This document shows positions 41,870 to 50,852 of a stretch of DNA of 64,000 nt, one piece after another. Position 1 is the stretch's first letter, and each line of letters opens with the position of its first letter. The notes under the pieces were generated by a model that ran no database searches, was not told the origin of the DNA, and worked only from the letters and a program-made list of their open reading frames with translations. The position numbers were made by a program, and so were the translations under genes. The stretch spans positions 43,564-107,563 of the forward strand of contig JARGSG010000129.1 of NCBI GenBank assembly GCA_030374805.1, read 5' to 3'. This DNA is from Gracilaria gracilis (lineage: Eukaryota; Rhodophyta; Florideophyceae; Gracilariales; Gracilariaceae).

Positions 41870-43021
41870 ATGTCCTCGTCCTTCCACCAAGCGCCTAAGC
41901 TCTCGCGAGAGCTCACGCTCACCCGCGACGCCTCGCTCTCCGCCAAACCCTTCACCCCGCCCCCGCTCGCCTCCACGCAGTCGCCGCCGTCTCCACCGCC
42001 CTTCCCGGACGCGCAGCTTGACCCATCGCCCGCCGCTCCATCTCCCGCCGCTCCATCTCCGCCCGCTGCGTCGCCACCGCCGCCACCGCCGCCACCGCCG
42101 CCACCGCCGGGCAGAGACGCGCCCAAGGAGATACCGTTGCCGCCAAAGTTTCCATCCATCCACGACGAGCCGGCGTGGACCACCGCCGCCACCAGTCCGC
42201 AGTCCGCCCACACGACGCTCTCCGCCCCGCTCAGCAATGCGTCGCCGCAGGTCTCCACCCCGCCGACCGCTTCTGACGCTTCGCCGTCGCAGCCCGTGCA
42301 CGTCGTGTCTTGGAACCCCGCCAGCTCGGATAACCTATCCGCGTCGCTTTCGCAGCCGCCCGTCTCACCTGAGCACGCCGTCAACGAACAGCAGCACACG
42401 GGGCTGCTCGCCACCATTGTGGCTATTTTCAAGCGCCCCAAACCGCCTGCGGTTGACAGTGCGCCGCCCGCTTCACCGACAAAGCCCCCGTTGCAAAAGG
42501 TGAAGGATATGGTGGGCAAGCTTCCGGACCCCACGCTCATCTTTGTGTTGCACGCCTCCGTCATCTTGTTGCTTCACACCTTTGTGCCGCACGTGTTACG
42601 CTCGTGGCCGGCGCGCATTGTCATTCCGCTCGTATTGGTGCCCACTGTGGCCGCCACCGCGCTCTGGAGACGTACCATTGTCAATGCCGAACCTGGTACA
42701 AGAGTGTTGTCGCTTGTCAAGCCCATCCCCAATGCTGGCAAGGTGGTCAGTATGGGGGAAACTCTACGCGCGCGCGAGGCTGCTTTCTTTGCTGCCGAGG
42801 ACAATGTCAAGGAGAGGCAGATGCGCTTGGAGATGTTGAAAAAGGGATCGAGTCTGGTTTACCCCCTCAGGAATCGATCACCACTCTTCTGGAGAGCGAT
42901 CAGAGAGCACAGGATGATTCTTCTTAACGAACGCCCCCACTTTTTTAAATCTTCATCTGTGCGCATACTTTTGTTTTTGCTGCGTCGAGTTCATGAACGT
43001 ACTATTCTGTTCCGCACTTGA
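41870..43021 (+). CDS. proline-rich membrane protein, 383 aa
   Basis: The start at 41870 is chosen because it sits in GCCACCATG and begins a less repetitive protein (MSSSFHQAPKLSRELTL). An in-frame ATG at 41771 is the alternative. Residues 25-150 are Pro/Ser/Ala-rich with a run of twelve prolines. Near the C-terminus two hydrophobic segments, IFVLHASVILLLHTFVPHVL and IVIPLVLVPTVAATALW, form a likely membrane hairpin, followed by an amphipathic, charged tail (REAAFFAAEDNVKERQMRLE). No family was recognised. It is uninterrupted and probably a live gene; an organelle-envelope or ER protein is possible, but that is a guess from architecture. Confidence 0.65.
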   Translation: MSSSFHQAPKLSRELTLTRDASLSAKPFTPPPLASTQSPPSPPPFPDAQLDPSPAAPSPAAPSPPAASPPPPPPPPPPPPGRDAPKEIPLPPKFPSIHDEPAWTTAATSPQSAHTTLSAPLSNASPQVSTPPTASDASPSQPVHVVSWNPASSDNLSASLSQPPVSPEHAVNEQQHTGLLATIVAIFKRPKPPAVDSAPPASPTKPPLQKVKDMVGKLPDPTLIFVLHASVILLLHTFVPHVLRSWPARIVIPLVLVPTVAATALWRRTIVNAEPGTRVLSLVKPIPNAGKVVSMGETLRAREAAFFAAEDNVKERQMRLEMLKKGSSLVYPLRNRSPLFWRAIREHRMILLNERPHFFKSSSVRILLFLLRRVHERTILFRT

Positions 43022-43587
43022 CGGGTCTTTCCCTCTGTGAATTGCAGGAAGCCGCTGGAATGGCCCTACGACTTGTTTAGCTGCCGTTGCTTGTAGTGGA
43101 ACCCTTGGTTCATGTTGGTGGTGCATGAGCGGCTCATTTTTGATCATGTGTTGAATAAATCAAGGCATCCATAGCTGTTCGTCATGTCCATTCCAAGCGC
43201 ATTCAGTACTGATGGACTTGTGGCCTTTCCCGTACGCAGTGGTTTTGGAGATTAACAGCTTGTCATCACCAGCCAATGAGTTTATCAACCACGTTGCGGC
43301 GGTGCTTGAGTATTAGCCTTTTATTCTTCGACCCTTCACAGAGACGCGCATGCAGACTGAGTGTGTTAGTGGATCGTGGCGTGAGTTGTCCAGTATTCCA
43401 CACTCTTCATGTAAGCGTCACGGTTGATTGGAACACCGCTTCCTCCTTGCGAAATGAATTCATTTCTCATCATTGTGATGGGGTTCCTTGTTGGGTAAAG
43501 TACTTTATGGTAATTGCAAGGAGTTAGTGAATTCATCGCATGTATAACCTTATCAGCGCTTTACAATGGTTCTGACGATGAGGAATC
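43022..43587. other. intergenic region between convergent genes
   Basis: Lies between the 3' ends of the proline-rich gene (plus) and the DUF3228 gene (minus). It should hold both polyadenylation regions (TTGAATAAATCAA at about 43152 suits the plus gene). No further gene was recognised. Confidence 0.5.
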
Positions 43588-44176
43588 TTACATTGGGATC
43601 TCGTAAGGCTCCGCCTGGCCCTTCACACTTATGAGATGCCAGAGAGCATCGCCCAGAGTCTCAGTCTTCCCCATCGCTTCATTTTCCTTGTGTATTTGTT
43701 CCCCACTATACACTGCTTAAACACAAATGCATTTGTATTATCGATTCGTGGTTAGAATGGAGCCATCAAGATGAACTTGGATTGCGCACCAACAACGTAC
43801 AAATGAGGTCGAGAAACTTGGAAACTGGCGGTGAAACTTTTTCGCCAGGAAAGTATCGAACAAGCACCGGCAGCTCTCTTTCGTTGCGAGCCTCATACGC
43901 TGTGTTCAACAAATGTTCGTTTTGCTCAGTTATCTCCATTGCTCCATCGCGTATTGTGTCGTCGAAATTGGGCATGAATATATGCTTGCAGAACGGGGCG
44001 TAGCCGTCAACAAGAACAGGCCGGTCGTTGCATTCGTCCTGCATGGCCTTTATTTGCTCATAAAAAGCAAGAACTTTGTCCATAAACTGCTCTTTTGGTA
44101 GTGGGATCTTGGTGCCTCCATACTTGGGATCGTCAAATTGACGGTACGCGAATGAATCTAAGCAAATTTCGGGCAT
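43588..44176 (-). CDS. DUF3228 family protein, 166 aa, one intron
   Basis: Exon 1 (44176-43801) begins MPEICLDSFAYRQFDD and contains VLVDGYAPFCKHIF, the family's most conserved block, then PNFDDTIRDGAMEIT. A GTACGT donor lies at 43800-43795 and a GCAG acceptor just above 43712, giving an 88-bp intron. Exon 2 (43712-43588) adds LYSGEQIHKENEAMGK and ends LISVKGQAEPYEIPM, matching the usual DUF3228 C-terminus. The spliced frame is intact. DUF3228 proteins occur in bacteria and algae, have about this length and have no assigned function. An in-frame ATG at 44221 would add 15 residues. This is one of the few undamaged conserved genes in the window. Confidence 0.85.
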
Positions 44177-44814
44177 GATGCGCGGAATTGAGCACGAGAT
44201 TCTTCTTGAGGCTAGTAGCATTAACTGCGTGTTTTGCGCTCGGTTTTGCGCCCGGAATCTGCGAAAATAAATACGAGTGGGAGTTCTTGGTCGGCGCCTT
44301 CGTTCTGGGGGCGACCAAACTCTATCTGCACTGCTGTTGATCTACCTTCGAGGAAGGCAGATGATGACGTGTTCAAACTTTGAAGTTGAATTTAAAAATT
44401 GCTCTCATATTTGGAGGAAATTTTGTTGTGTCAAGTTGGCGTGCGCCCGGAACGGGTCAAACATCGCACCAGCTCCTCCACATGGGCATGTTCCACGTAA
44501 GGCAAAGATTGGTCATGCGCAACAGCACCGCGCTGCTTGCCGCAACAAGCATCGTCTAGCGCTTTGCAGCTGTATCGCTTACCGCAAGTGTGGCACGGTG
44601 GACTCGGAGCAAATCATCCGAGTTGGTGTTGTAGCGTTTTACTGGCAGCGAGAAGAAGCGACGGCAGCGCGCAGCCAAAATTTGAATGATTTTTGCTAGT
44701 AGGCTCCTACTGAAGCAATCTGTGTTGTACGCACAACTGTGAGCGCGAAGGCTACTTTGCTGATGAATAAGTTGAGCAGCGCTCGATCTGGCAAAAAGTT
44801 GGCCAGCTTAAGCT

Positions 44815-45447
44815 ATGTGGTCCAAAACGATGGGCAACGCGTCAGCGTTTGTGGCAGTGGTTGTGCCGTTGGTTGTAACTGGCGTGTACTATGGGGCGAT
44901 CCGCTCCCATAATGTGGAGCTGTCCTTTGATCAACTTTCGGCGTTTGAGAGGCAAGTGGCAACGGTTGGAAACCGATCTATCTACTTTGGCGACGCGATT
45001 CGGGCCGATGACATGCTACACACGCTGGAGGGACACGAATGGGCCAAAGTAGCTTCCAAGGTAGACTACGTTGCGTTTGTGTACGACGATGAGTATCGGG
45101 TGATGGGCGAGGGCTGGCTACAGCAAGTAGACAAGCTACTCAAGCAAAGCAAGGTGCAAGGGTACGGCATGGTGCTGTTCTCGTGCGGGTGCGTGGTTCC
45201 AAACGTGGGTATCATGGAAACGGATATGCGCTTTGACGGGCACGAATGCCTGATGCTGCCCGGCTTTGTGATGAGCCACGAGTATGTGTATTTCAGGGAT
45301 GTGGCGGTGCCGAATGGACGCTGTCGCAACCGAGATGCGGTGTTCAAGAGCAATTGGTACGAGCAAAGCGGATGGAAGGTGGGCGAAGCGCGACGCAAGC
45401 ACGAGCAACTGCGAATAAAGATGAGCATCATGCAGCACGGCGAGTAG
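44815..45447 (+). CDS. hypothetical membrane-anchored protein, 210 aa
   Basis: Starts MWSKTMGNASAF (or six residues in, at MGNAS) with one hydrophobic segment, FVAVVVPLVVTGVYYGAI, which could be a signal anchor. The rest is a globular-looking domain with four Cys (FSCGCVVPNV, GHECLML, GRCRNRD), WAKVASKVDYVAFVYDDEYRV and YFRDVAVPNG. A lumenal or extracellular domain with disulphides is plausible. No family was recognised. Intact frame, roughly divergent from the DUF3228 gene with 640 bp between starts. Confidence 0.55.
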   Translation: MWSKTMGNASAFVAVVVPLVVTGVYYGAIRSHNVELSFDQLSAFERQVATVGNRSIYFGDAIRADDMLHTLEGHEWAKVASKVDYVAFVYDDEYRVMGEGWLQQVDKLLKQSKVQGYGMVLFSCGCVVPNVGIMETDMRFDGHECLMLPGFVMSHEYVYFRDVAVPNGRCRNRDAVFKSNWYEQSGWKVGEARRKHEQLRIKMSIMQHGE

Positions 45448-46783
45448 CGGTATCTACGCGGCGTATCGCAACTGAGCGGAGACGGAGAGCCACAGAGCAA
45501 CCGAAGGAGCAACAGACGCCGGCCGCCGAGAGATTGCGCCGAGAGCGGCCCAAGGCAGAAGGGCTGAAGGGGCGCGCGCGGAATAACGGAGCGCTATCTT
45601 TTCTTTCAAACATTTGAACAACACAGCCGAAGGTTACAGTAGATAAGATATCTACATTCGTATGATGATGGCAGTGGCTTGCAGCGCCGCCAGCCGTGTG
45701 TGTGCGCACGGCGCGTGCATCGCACCGCAGCTTCTCGCCGCCGGCCCGTGCCGCCGAAAGGGCGCGACGCGGCGAGGCGCGGCGCGACGCCACTCGCAGT
45801 GTGTGTCTGTCTTGTCTCCTGCGGGATGTGTGTAGGGTTATGTCGAGTGCCCTGTGTGCCTGTGGGAGCGTTGGCCGGGGCAGGTGTGGTTATGTGTGGT
45901 GTCGCTGCGTACTGTGTCCCCACACGCAACGTGTGGCTGTGAGGGCTGCTGCGTGTCCAGTGCCGCGCTGTGCGTGCGTAGAAAATGCATCGAATTTTGA
46001 ATCGGGTGGCTGCGCGCCGGAGCTGCTCGTGTGCCGCTGCACGGCAGTTGCGAGCATATTCGCGAGTATACAGCGCGATGCGCAGGGCAGTGATTGGCTG
46101 GCACCGTCCGATATGGCCCGTTACGCGGCACTAGTTGGCTGACAGTCGGCAATCCGCCGCCTTGTGGTGCGCACGTTGTTGCCGCGCTGTGCGGCATTGC
46201 TGGCAGTGCTTGCTGCTCGATCTGGCTCGATTGATCACGTCTGCGGGCGTTGTGATTGGGGCACGCGTCTGTGCATTCCACCTCCGCTCGCAGGTGCATG
46301 ATCTGTCTGCCGTCGTCGGTACGCGTGGGCGCCAGGGTGGCGCAGGCGCGGTGTGTGCACCCAGGCGCACCGTACGCTGCCGTATGGCGCTTGCAGCGCC
46401 GCGCAGCAATCTCCGCGGCATCGTCGCTCGCTGCCTGGGCTGTGCGGGTCTGTGCGTCTCCCGTGGGTCTGTTAGGCTCCTTGTTAGGCGCGTTATCGCC
46501 TCTCGCGTGCTGTGCTCGTTCGTTCGTGTCTTCTGTGGGCTGGCGGTTGCGCGTGGCGGCGGTGGGCTCTTGTAGTCTTCAGGCTTGTCCATTGGTGTTG
46601 GGTGGGGGTTGGTGTCCCTTCTCGCCGATGTGCAGCCTTTCCGAGGGACCATCAGTGTCCTCCGGAGGACTGCGTCTCTCCTGGTTCAGCAGGCGTCCTG
46701 TGCCGCCCTGTGCGGCGTTCGCCGATGCTTGTTCGTCCTGTGGCTGCATGGGGTAGTCTTCTGTGCCCCGTGGCGGTGCGTGG
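45448..46783. other. GC-rich spacer, possible transposon ORF remains
   Basis: Open frames of 80-170 codons exist on both strands, as expected from high GC. Minus-strand stretches 46131-46652 and 46579-46824 (Arg/Pro/Thr-rich) continue downstream of the next feature in shifted frames and may be its remains. Nothing firmer is supportable. Confidence 0.35.
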
Positions 46784-47212
46784 CTAGCGCGCGCGGCGCG
46801 CATGCTCTTTCTGGTTCGCCTCATAGGCTGGCAGCCGCGAAGCGGTGTTTCTGCGCTTCAGGGGTGTAGTCAGCGCAGTGGGCGTCACTGTGCGCGCGCT
46901 ACCGGTTGGTGTGCCTGAGCCTCGACGCTTGCGTTTGCGTTGCACTAGCGTGAACCCGTCATCCTGCTCGGCGGTGTCAGAGCCTCCGGCACTGTCCGTG
47001 TCCGTGCCGACGCCGCTGTCGCTTCTCTCACTGTGTGTATCTTGCGACTGTTCCCCTGCCGCACCTGGTACGTATGTGGGGTCCTTTGACGAGCCTTCTG
47101 GGCTTGCTGGTGCAACATTCGCACGGTGTTGCAGAGGCGAAGAAAGGAACGGGATCAACAGCTCGTGGAGCGCATCAATCACCGACATGTGCGGAAGATC
47201 CCAGCGGCGCAC
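46784..47212 (-). pseudogene. possible retroelement ORF1 fragment
   Basis: 142 codons with an acidic Ser/Asp segment (SDSGVGTDTDSAGGSD), then DDGFTLVQRKRKRRG. The latter recalls the FTLV/FTPV-plus-basic motif that precedes nucleic-acid-binding regions in many LINE-type ORF1 proteins. The following text is basic. No zinc knuckle or RT is visible nearby. Identity is tentative. Confidence 0.3.
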
Positions 47213-47294
47213 CCCATCCCGCTGTGGACTGCGACGCTGACGGACACGCAGAGGAGGATGGGACTACACTGGTATATCAATCGATCTTGATTTC

Positions 47295-48220
47295 TCAGCA
47301 GTAACTGCCGCAGGTTCTTATTGATACTGCGTCGGTGTCTATTGGTTGCTGAAGACAAACAAGGTCATCTTCGCTTCCAGAGGCAGACCACATACCCTTT
47401 ACGATGAATCTGGCTTTGTTCTTCTTCGCCTTGACAAAATTGTTGTGCAAGACAACTAAATCATTGCTGTCACACATATGCCGAAGCTGTTGTCTCTAGT
47501 AGTGAAAAACGTTTATATCCGAATATAACTGGGCTCCAGATGGGAACTTTGAAGCGAGAAGAAGGCGAATTTCGGCGCATCGGCTTTGACAACGATATGA
47601 AACTTCTCCGTACGACTCCATGATCTTGCTCCCTCCGTATTCGGGGTCGCAGAAGATTTTGTTGAAAACAACTTGGTCATGGTGACCGATGTGTATGTTT
47701 TGCATAATAGCGCGAAAGAGGGCTACAGTGCTTTCATTGGATCGCACCATGTAGAAGCTGGAATTATGAGTGCGATAGTTGGCTTCTGGTTGGATGAGCA
47801 CATCGGCATTCTGATAGTGAGGCCAACGCGCAATAGTTTGTTGTAGATAGCGCGCAGGATCTGAGCACCAATAGATATCGGCTTCAGATAACAAGACGTC
47901 AAGTCCAGAAAGCAACGCGGAGAGCACGGCCTAGAGTTTGTTCTTGGTGATCTCGTTGCGAGCGAGCAGACAACCGGTGCATATGTGAGATTAAGATTAT
48001 CCAGGTTGCACTTGAAGTTTTGCCGAAAGTGACGGTACATCCAATTAGAGGCGGTGACGACGACGAGCGACGACGACGCCGGATTGGACGACGCCCATTG
48101 CACGGAGCAGCGGCGCACGAATAGCGCGAGCGCGAAGGAGAAGATGAGCAGCGGCAACGCCAGCGACGGCGACGCGCGACGCGGGTGACGCTTGCACTGG
48201 GAGCCCGCTCGCAACGTCAT
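47295..48220 (-). pseudogene. nucleotide-diphospho-sugar transferase (PF03407-like), broken
   Basis: The start region (48220) has a type II membrane anchor (SLALPLLIFSFALALFVRRC), then LVVVTASNWMYRHF and CNLDNLNLT. After a frame change near 47965 comes NKL, a TAG at about 47930 (expected Trp), then SGLDVLLSEADIYWCSDPARYL, the conserved acceptor and metal-site region (DxD-like EAD here). It continues with VLIQPEANYRTHNSSFYMVRS, HDQVVFNKIFCDPEYGG and KFPSGAQLY. A second stop (TAG, 47496) precedes LVVLHNNFVKAKKNKARFI, the usual C-terminal block. Plant and algal relatives are Golgi glycosyltransferases acting on cell-wall or glycoprotein sugars. Two stops and one frameshift indicate a relic. Confidence 0.8.
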
Positions 48221-48840
48221 GTAGGAGCACAGGCAGCGCGCCAGCGGGAGCGCACGGCGAACGATCCGCGCGTGGCAAGAACATGCTGCGCAATAGCGGG
48301 CAGCGAAACAAGGCCGCTCATGACGGGCCGGACGTCATGGACGTGTATGTCGAGCGCAATGAAGAAAGACGGCGGGGCGGGTGAATGGGTGGCGAAGTGG
48401 CGCACGGCTCAGGGCGCGGAGGGGGCATCCTTTACAATGTCTATGGGCGGTCGAAAACTTGAATAAAGCGGCTCTCTTCGACAAAACATACAGGAGCGGC
48501 GCGCGGCTACCGGGGGCAACGGCGGTAACGGCGGCTAAACGGTTACCGGCGCGGTTGTACGGCGCGGAACGCTACCCGGTGAGCAGCGCGGCATGACGCC
48601 GCAGCGCGGGGGTGCCAGCCGCGACTGGCGCGTGCAGCCGTGTGCTACAAAGCGCGCGGCGCGTGGCGGGCAAGCGCCTGATCCACCCGGAGTCTCGCGC
48701 GTCTGCTGCGTTCATCCGCTTCCGTCGCCTGCGTGCGCTTGATGGTGCTCACTCACTCGCTCGCTCGCTCGCCTGCTCCCTCTTGCTCTCTCTTCCTGCC
48801 TTCCTGTCTCTCTGTCTCTCCGTCTACGGGTTCTGCAGCT
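48221..48840. other. GC-rich spacer with CT-rich microsatellite
   Basis: No gene recognised. A CTCACTCGCTCG and CTCTCTGTCTCTC simple-sequence tract at about 48752-48822 directly precedes the E2 relic and probably lies in its leader. Confidence 0.5.
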
Positions 48841-48843
48841 ACG

Positions 48844-49297
48844 ATGGCAGGTACCGCTCAGGTTACAAAGCGCCTACAGTCCGATTTGACGACGCTCATG
48901 ATGTACCCGATTCCCCGCATCTCCGCCTTTCGCTGATAATATGTTGCAGAAGATGGGAATCATCTACCCGGAAAAATCCAGCGTTTACGCCGGAATGCAG
49001 TTCACGCTCGACTTGACTTTCCCAGCCGCTCACCCACATACCGCTCCAACCGTCAAGTTCGAAACGTCCATTTTTTACCCCAAAATCGATATGAGCGGGA
49101 ACATCTGTCCGGAGATCGTCAACGAAAGGTGGAGTCCCACTTACACCGTTTCTACTCTATTGCTTTCCATCCAGGGTTTGTTGGACAACCCGAATAATAA
49201 CTCGCCGTTGAACAACCAGGCGGCACAGCTTTGGAATGACCGTGAGCAGTTCCTCAAGCTCGCTAAGAGAAGATACGCAAACCTGCCGCTGTGTTGA
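48844..49297 (+). pseudogene. ubiquitin-conjugating enzyme E2 (UBE2C-like), frameshifted
   Basis: ATG at 48844 opens AGTAQVTKRLQSDLTTLMM, the E2-C N-terminal helix. The frame ends after ISAFR at about 48936. The next frame resumes with ADNMLQKMGIIYPEKSSVYAGMQF and continues to the TGA at 49295. The catalytic Cys is kept (GNICPEIV), as is WSPTYTVSTLLLSIQGLLDNPNNNSPLN, but the upstream HPN tripeptide is YPK. UBE2C works with the anaphase-promoting complex to degrade cyclins. One frameshift in the first 30 codons should inactivate it. No intron is seen in this copy, so it may be a retrocopy or derive from an intronless parent. Confidence 0.85.
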
Positions 49298-49725
49298 ACT
49301 CCTCGGTCGCTTTCTTTCCTTGCTCGCGTCTCAACCACTGTCTCTCCTTGTGTCATCATTTGTCCTTCTTCTTCAGTGTCATTGACGAACCACCTAACCA
49401 TAATGTATTCCGTCTTCATCACCGCGTCGCATATACAGCTGTCTAGCATCAATAAACCGCCATAATCGTACGTTATACACTCCAACATCGTTGCGCTGCA
49501 CACCGTGTCATGCATCAATCACAGCGGTTCATTCTTTTGGATTTGGAGCGGCCACCACACGCACTAGTCGCTTTTCGTTGTGATGATATACAAGCACATC
49601 GAATAAGAGGTTTGGATGATCGCAAGCGCATGATCATGAAATAATGTACGATGGGTTATCGATAAGCGAATACGCATGTAACGTAGATAGATTCGTGTGG
49701 AACTGATAAAAGCTGGTGATTCTTT
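49298..49725. other. intergenic between convergent relics
   Basis: No gene recognised. It contains the 3' flanks of the E2 relic (plus strand) and the NBP35 relic (minus strand). Confidence 0.4.
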
Positions 49726-50350
49726 TTACAACCCATCGTTTTCATCGTTGCGCTCTCCATCTGCACCTTCATCCCCAACGACATGTCTGACATTTCGTAC
49801 CATGCTCTTCAAATCCTGTACTCCCGGCGACTGTCCATCTTCGAAAACGCTCTTTCCCATCTCCGACGCCTTTAATACAGCAGGGTCCAAAGGAATCTTG
49901 CCCAAGTAACGAACGTCCATTTCCTTACACATCTTGGAAGCGCCATCGCTGCTAGTGAAAAAGATGTTCCTACAGTGCGTACAATGCTTGCATAGAAAGC
50001 CAGCCATGTTTTCCACAACTCCTAGAACGGGGTTGTCACTCTTTCTACAAAAGTTGATTTCCTTTCTTACATCGAGCAGCGACACTTCTTGAGGGGTGGT
50101 CACAATCACAGCGCCATCCACGTCGCTTTGCTTCATCATTTGAACCAAATAAAATATGCTCATCACTCGTGCCCCGCGAAGAATCAATGATGAGATAATC
50201 CAACACCCCCCAATCCTCGTTCCTCAAAAACTGCTTAATCAAGCCAGTCTTCCTCGGCCCCCTCCTAATAAAGGCATCATGATCCAGAATCCCGACGCAT
50301 TTCTTATTCGCATGTACGAGTCTGATGGCATCATGAATGTGGTGCTTCAA
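49726..50350 (-). pseudogene. NBP35/NUBP1-like Fe-S cluster scaffold ATPase, C-terminal fragment
   Basis: Minus-strand text begins in one frame with [23 protein letters not shown] and GTSDEH, then after a frame change near 50160 continues [41 protein letters not shown] and the CxxC pair KHCTHC, then LGKIPLDPAVL. This is the C-terminal part of the MRP/NBP35 P-loop ATPases that build cytosolic Fe-S clusters. The N-terminal Cys cluster and the Walker A (GKGGVGKS-type) region are absent. Upstream sequence is unrelated, so it is a truncated and frameshifted copy. Confidence 0.85.
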
Positions 50351-50393
50351 GACATCTTCGACCATGAACTATCCGTTAGATCGTACCATCGAA

Positions 50394-50852
50394 TCAGTAT
50401 ATATTTAGAACCTGGCACAATGGGCACCCCACACAAATACAAAGACCTTTGTCGCCAATAAAGTAAACAATATAACTTTCTCCCATATGTTCCTGTTCTC
50501 GAGAACAATGCTGGCATCTCTCAATCCAATGTTTCGTGTCATCATACGAGCAACAAACGCAATGCTTCGTTTCTAGATCAAATATCTCGGTTATGTCACA
50601 AGACACGAGAACCTGAGCTCGACAGTTTGTCGCGCGTAACGTTGAACTGACTTGAAATTGAAACATCTTATACATCTGTAAAATGCGCTGAGTTGCCATC
50701 CTGTCTGTTTCTAGATCGTTTCGCATTCTTTTTCGTATAGCGCGATACAATCCAGGACTTTGAGAAACGGTGTGCTCTGCATCTTCTTCTCGCGGGTTGG
50801 GTGATGATGAGGAAGAAGATAGGTTTGCTTGAGATAATTTTGATCGCTTCAT
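50394..50852 (-). CDS. hypothetical zinc-ribbon (RPA-C-like) protein, 152 aa
   Basis: Starts MKRSKLSQANLSSSSSSPN, then a helical region and VSSTLRATNCRAQVLVSCDITEIF. It ends with a Cys-rich part: CVCC, CQHC and CICVGCPLC around YIVYFIGDKG. Two CxxC pairs bracketing beta strands and an I-x-D-like turn recall the zinc ribbon inside OB-folds of replication protein A. That is an impression from spacing only. The frame is intact. It lies upstream of the NBP35 relic on the same strand, with no evidence that they were one gene. Confidence 0.45.
   Translation of the reverse strand: MKRSKLSQANLSSSSSSPNPREEDAEHTVSQSPGLYRAIRKRMRNDLETDRMATQRILQMYKMFQFQVSSTLRATNCRAQVLVSCDITEIFDLETKHCVCCSYDDTKHWIERCQHCSREQEHMGESYIVYFIGDKGLCICVGCPLCQVLNIY

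Noticed and set aside
40082-42564. Long open frames on the minus strand (up to about 490 codons) across the GC-rich minisatellite and proline-rich gene
   Set aside because: They follow from a stop-poor, repeat-driven composition, give Arg/Ala/Pro or Gly runs, and oppose a better supported gene.
45606-46756. Overlapping 90-170-codon frames on both strands at 45.6-46.8 kb as genes
   Set aside because: GC-driven, mutually overlapping and without motifs; only the minus-strand FTLV-type segment at 46784-47212 has any hint of identity.
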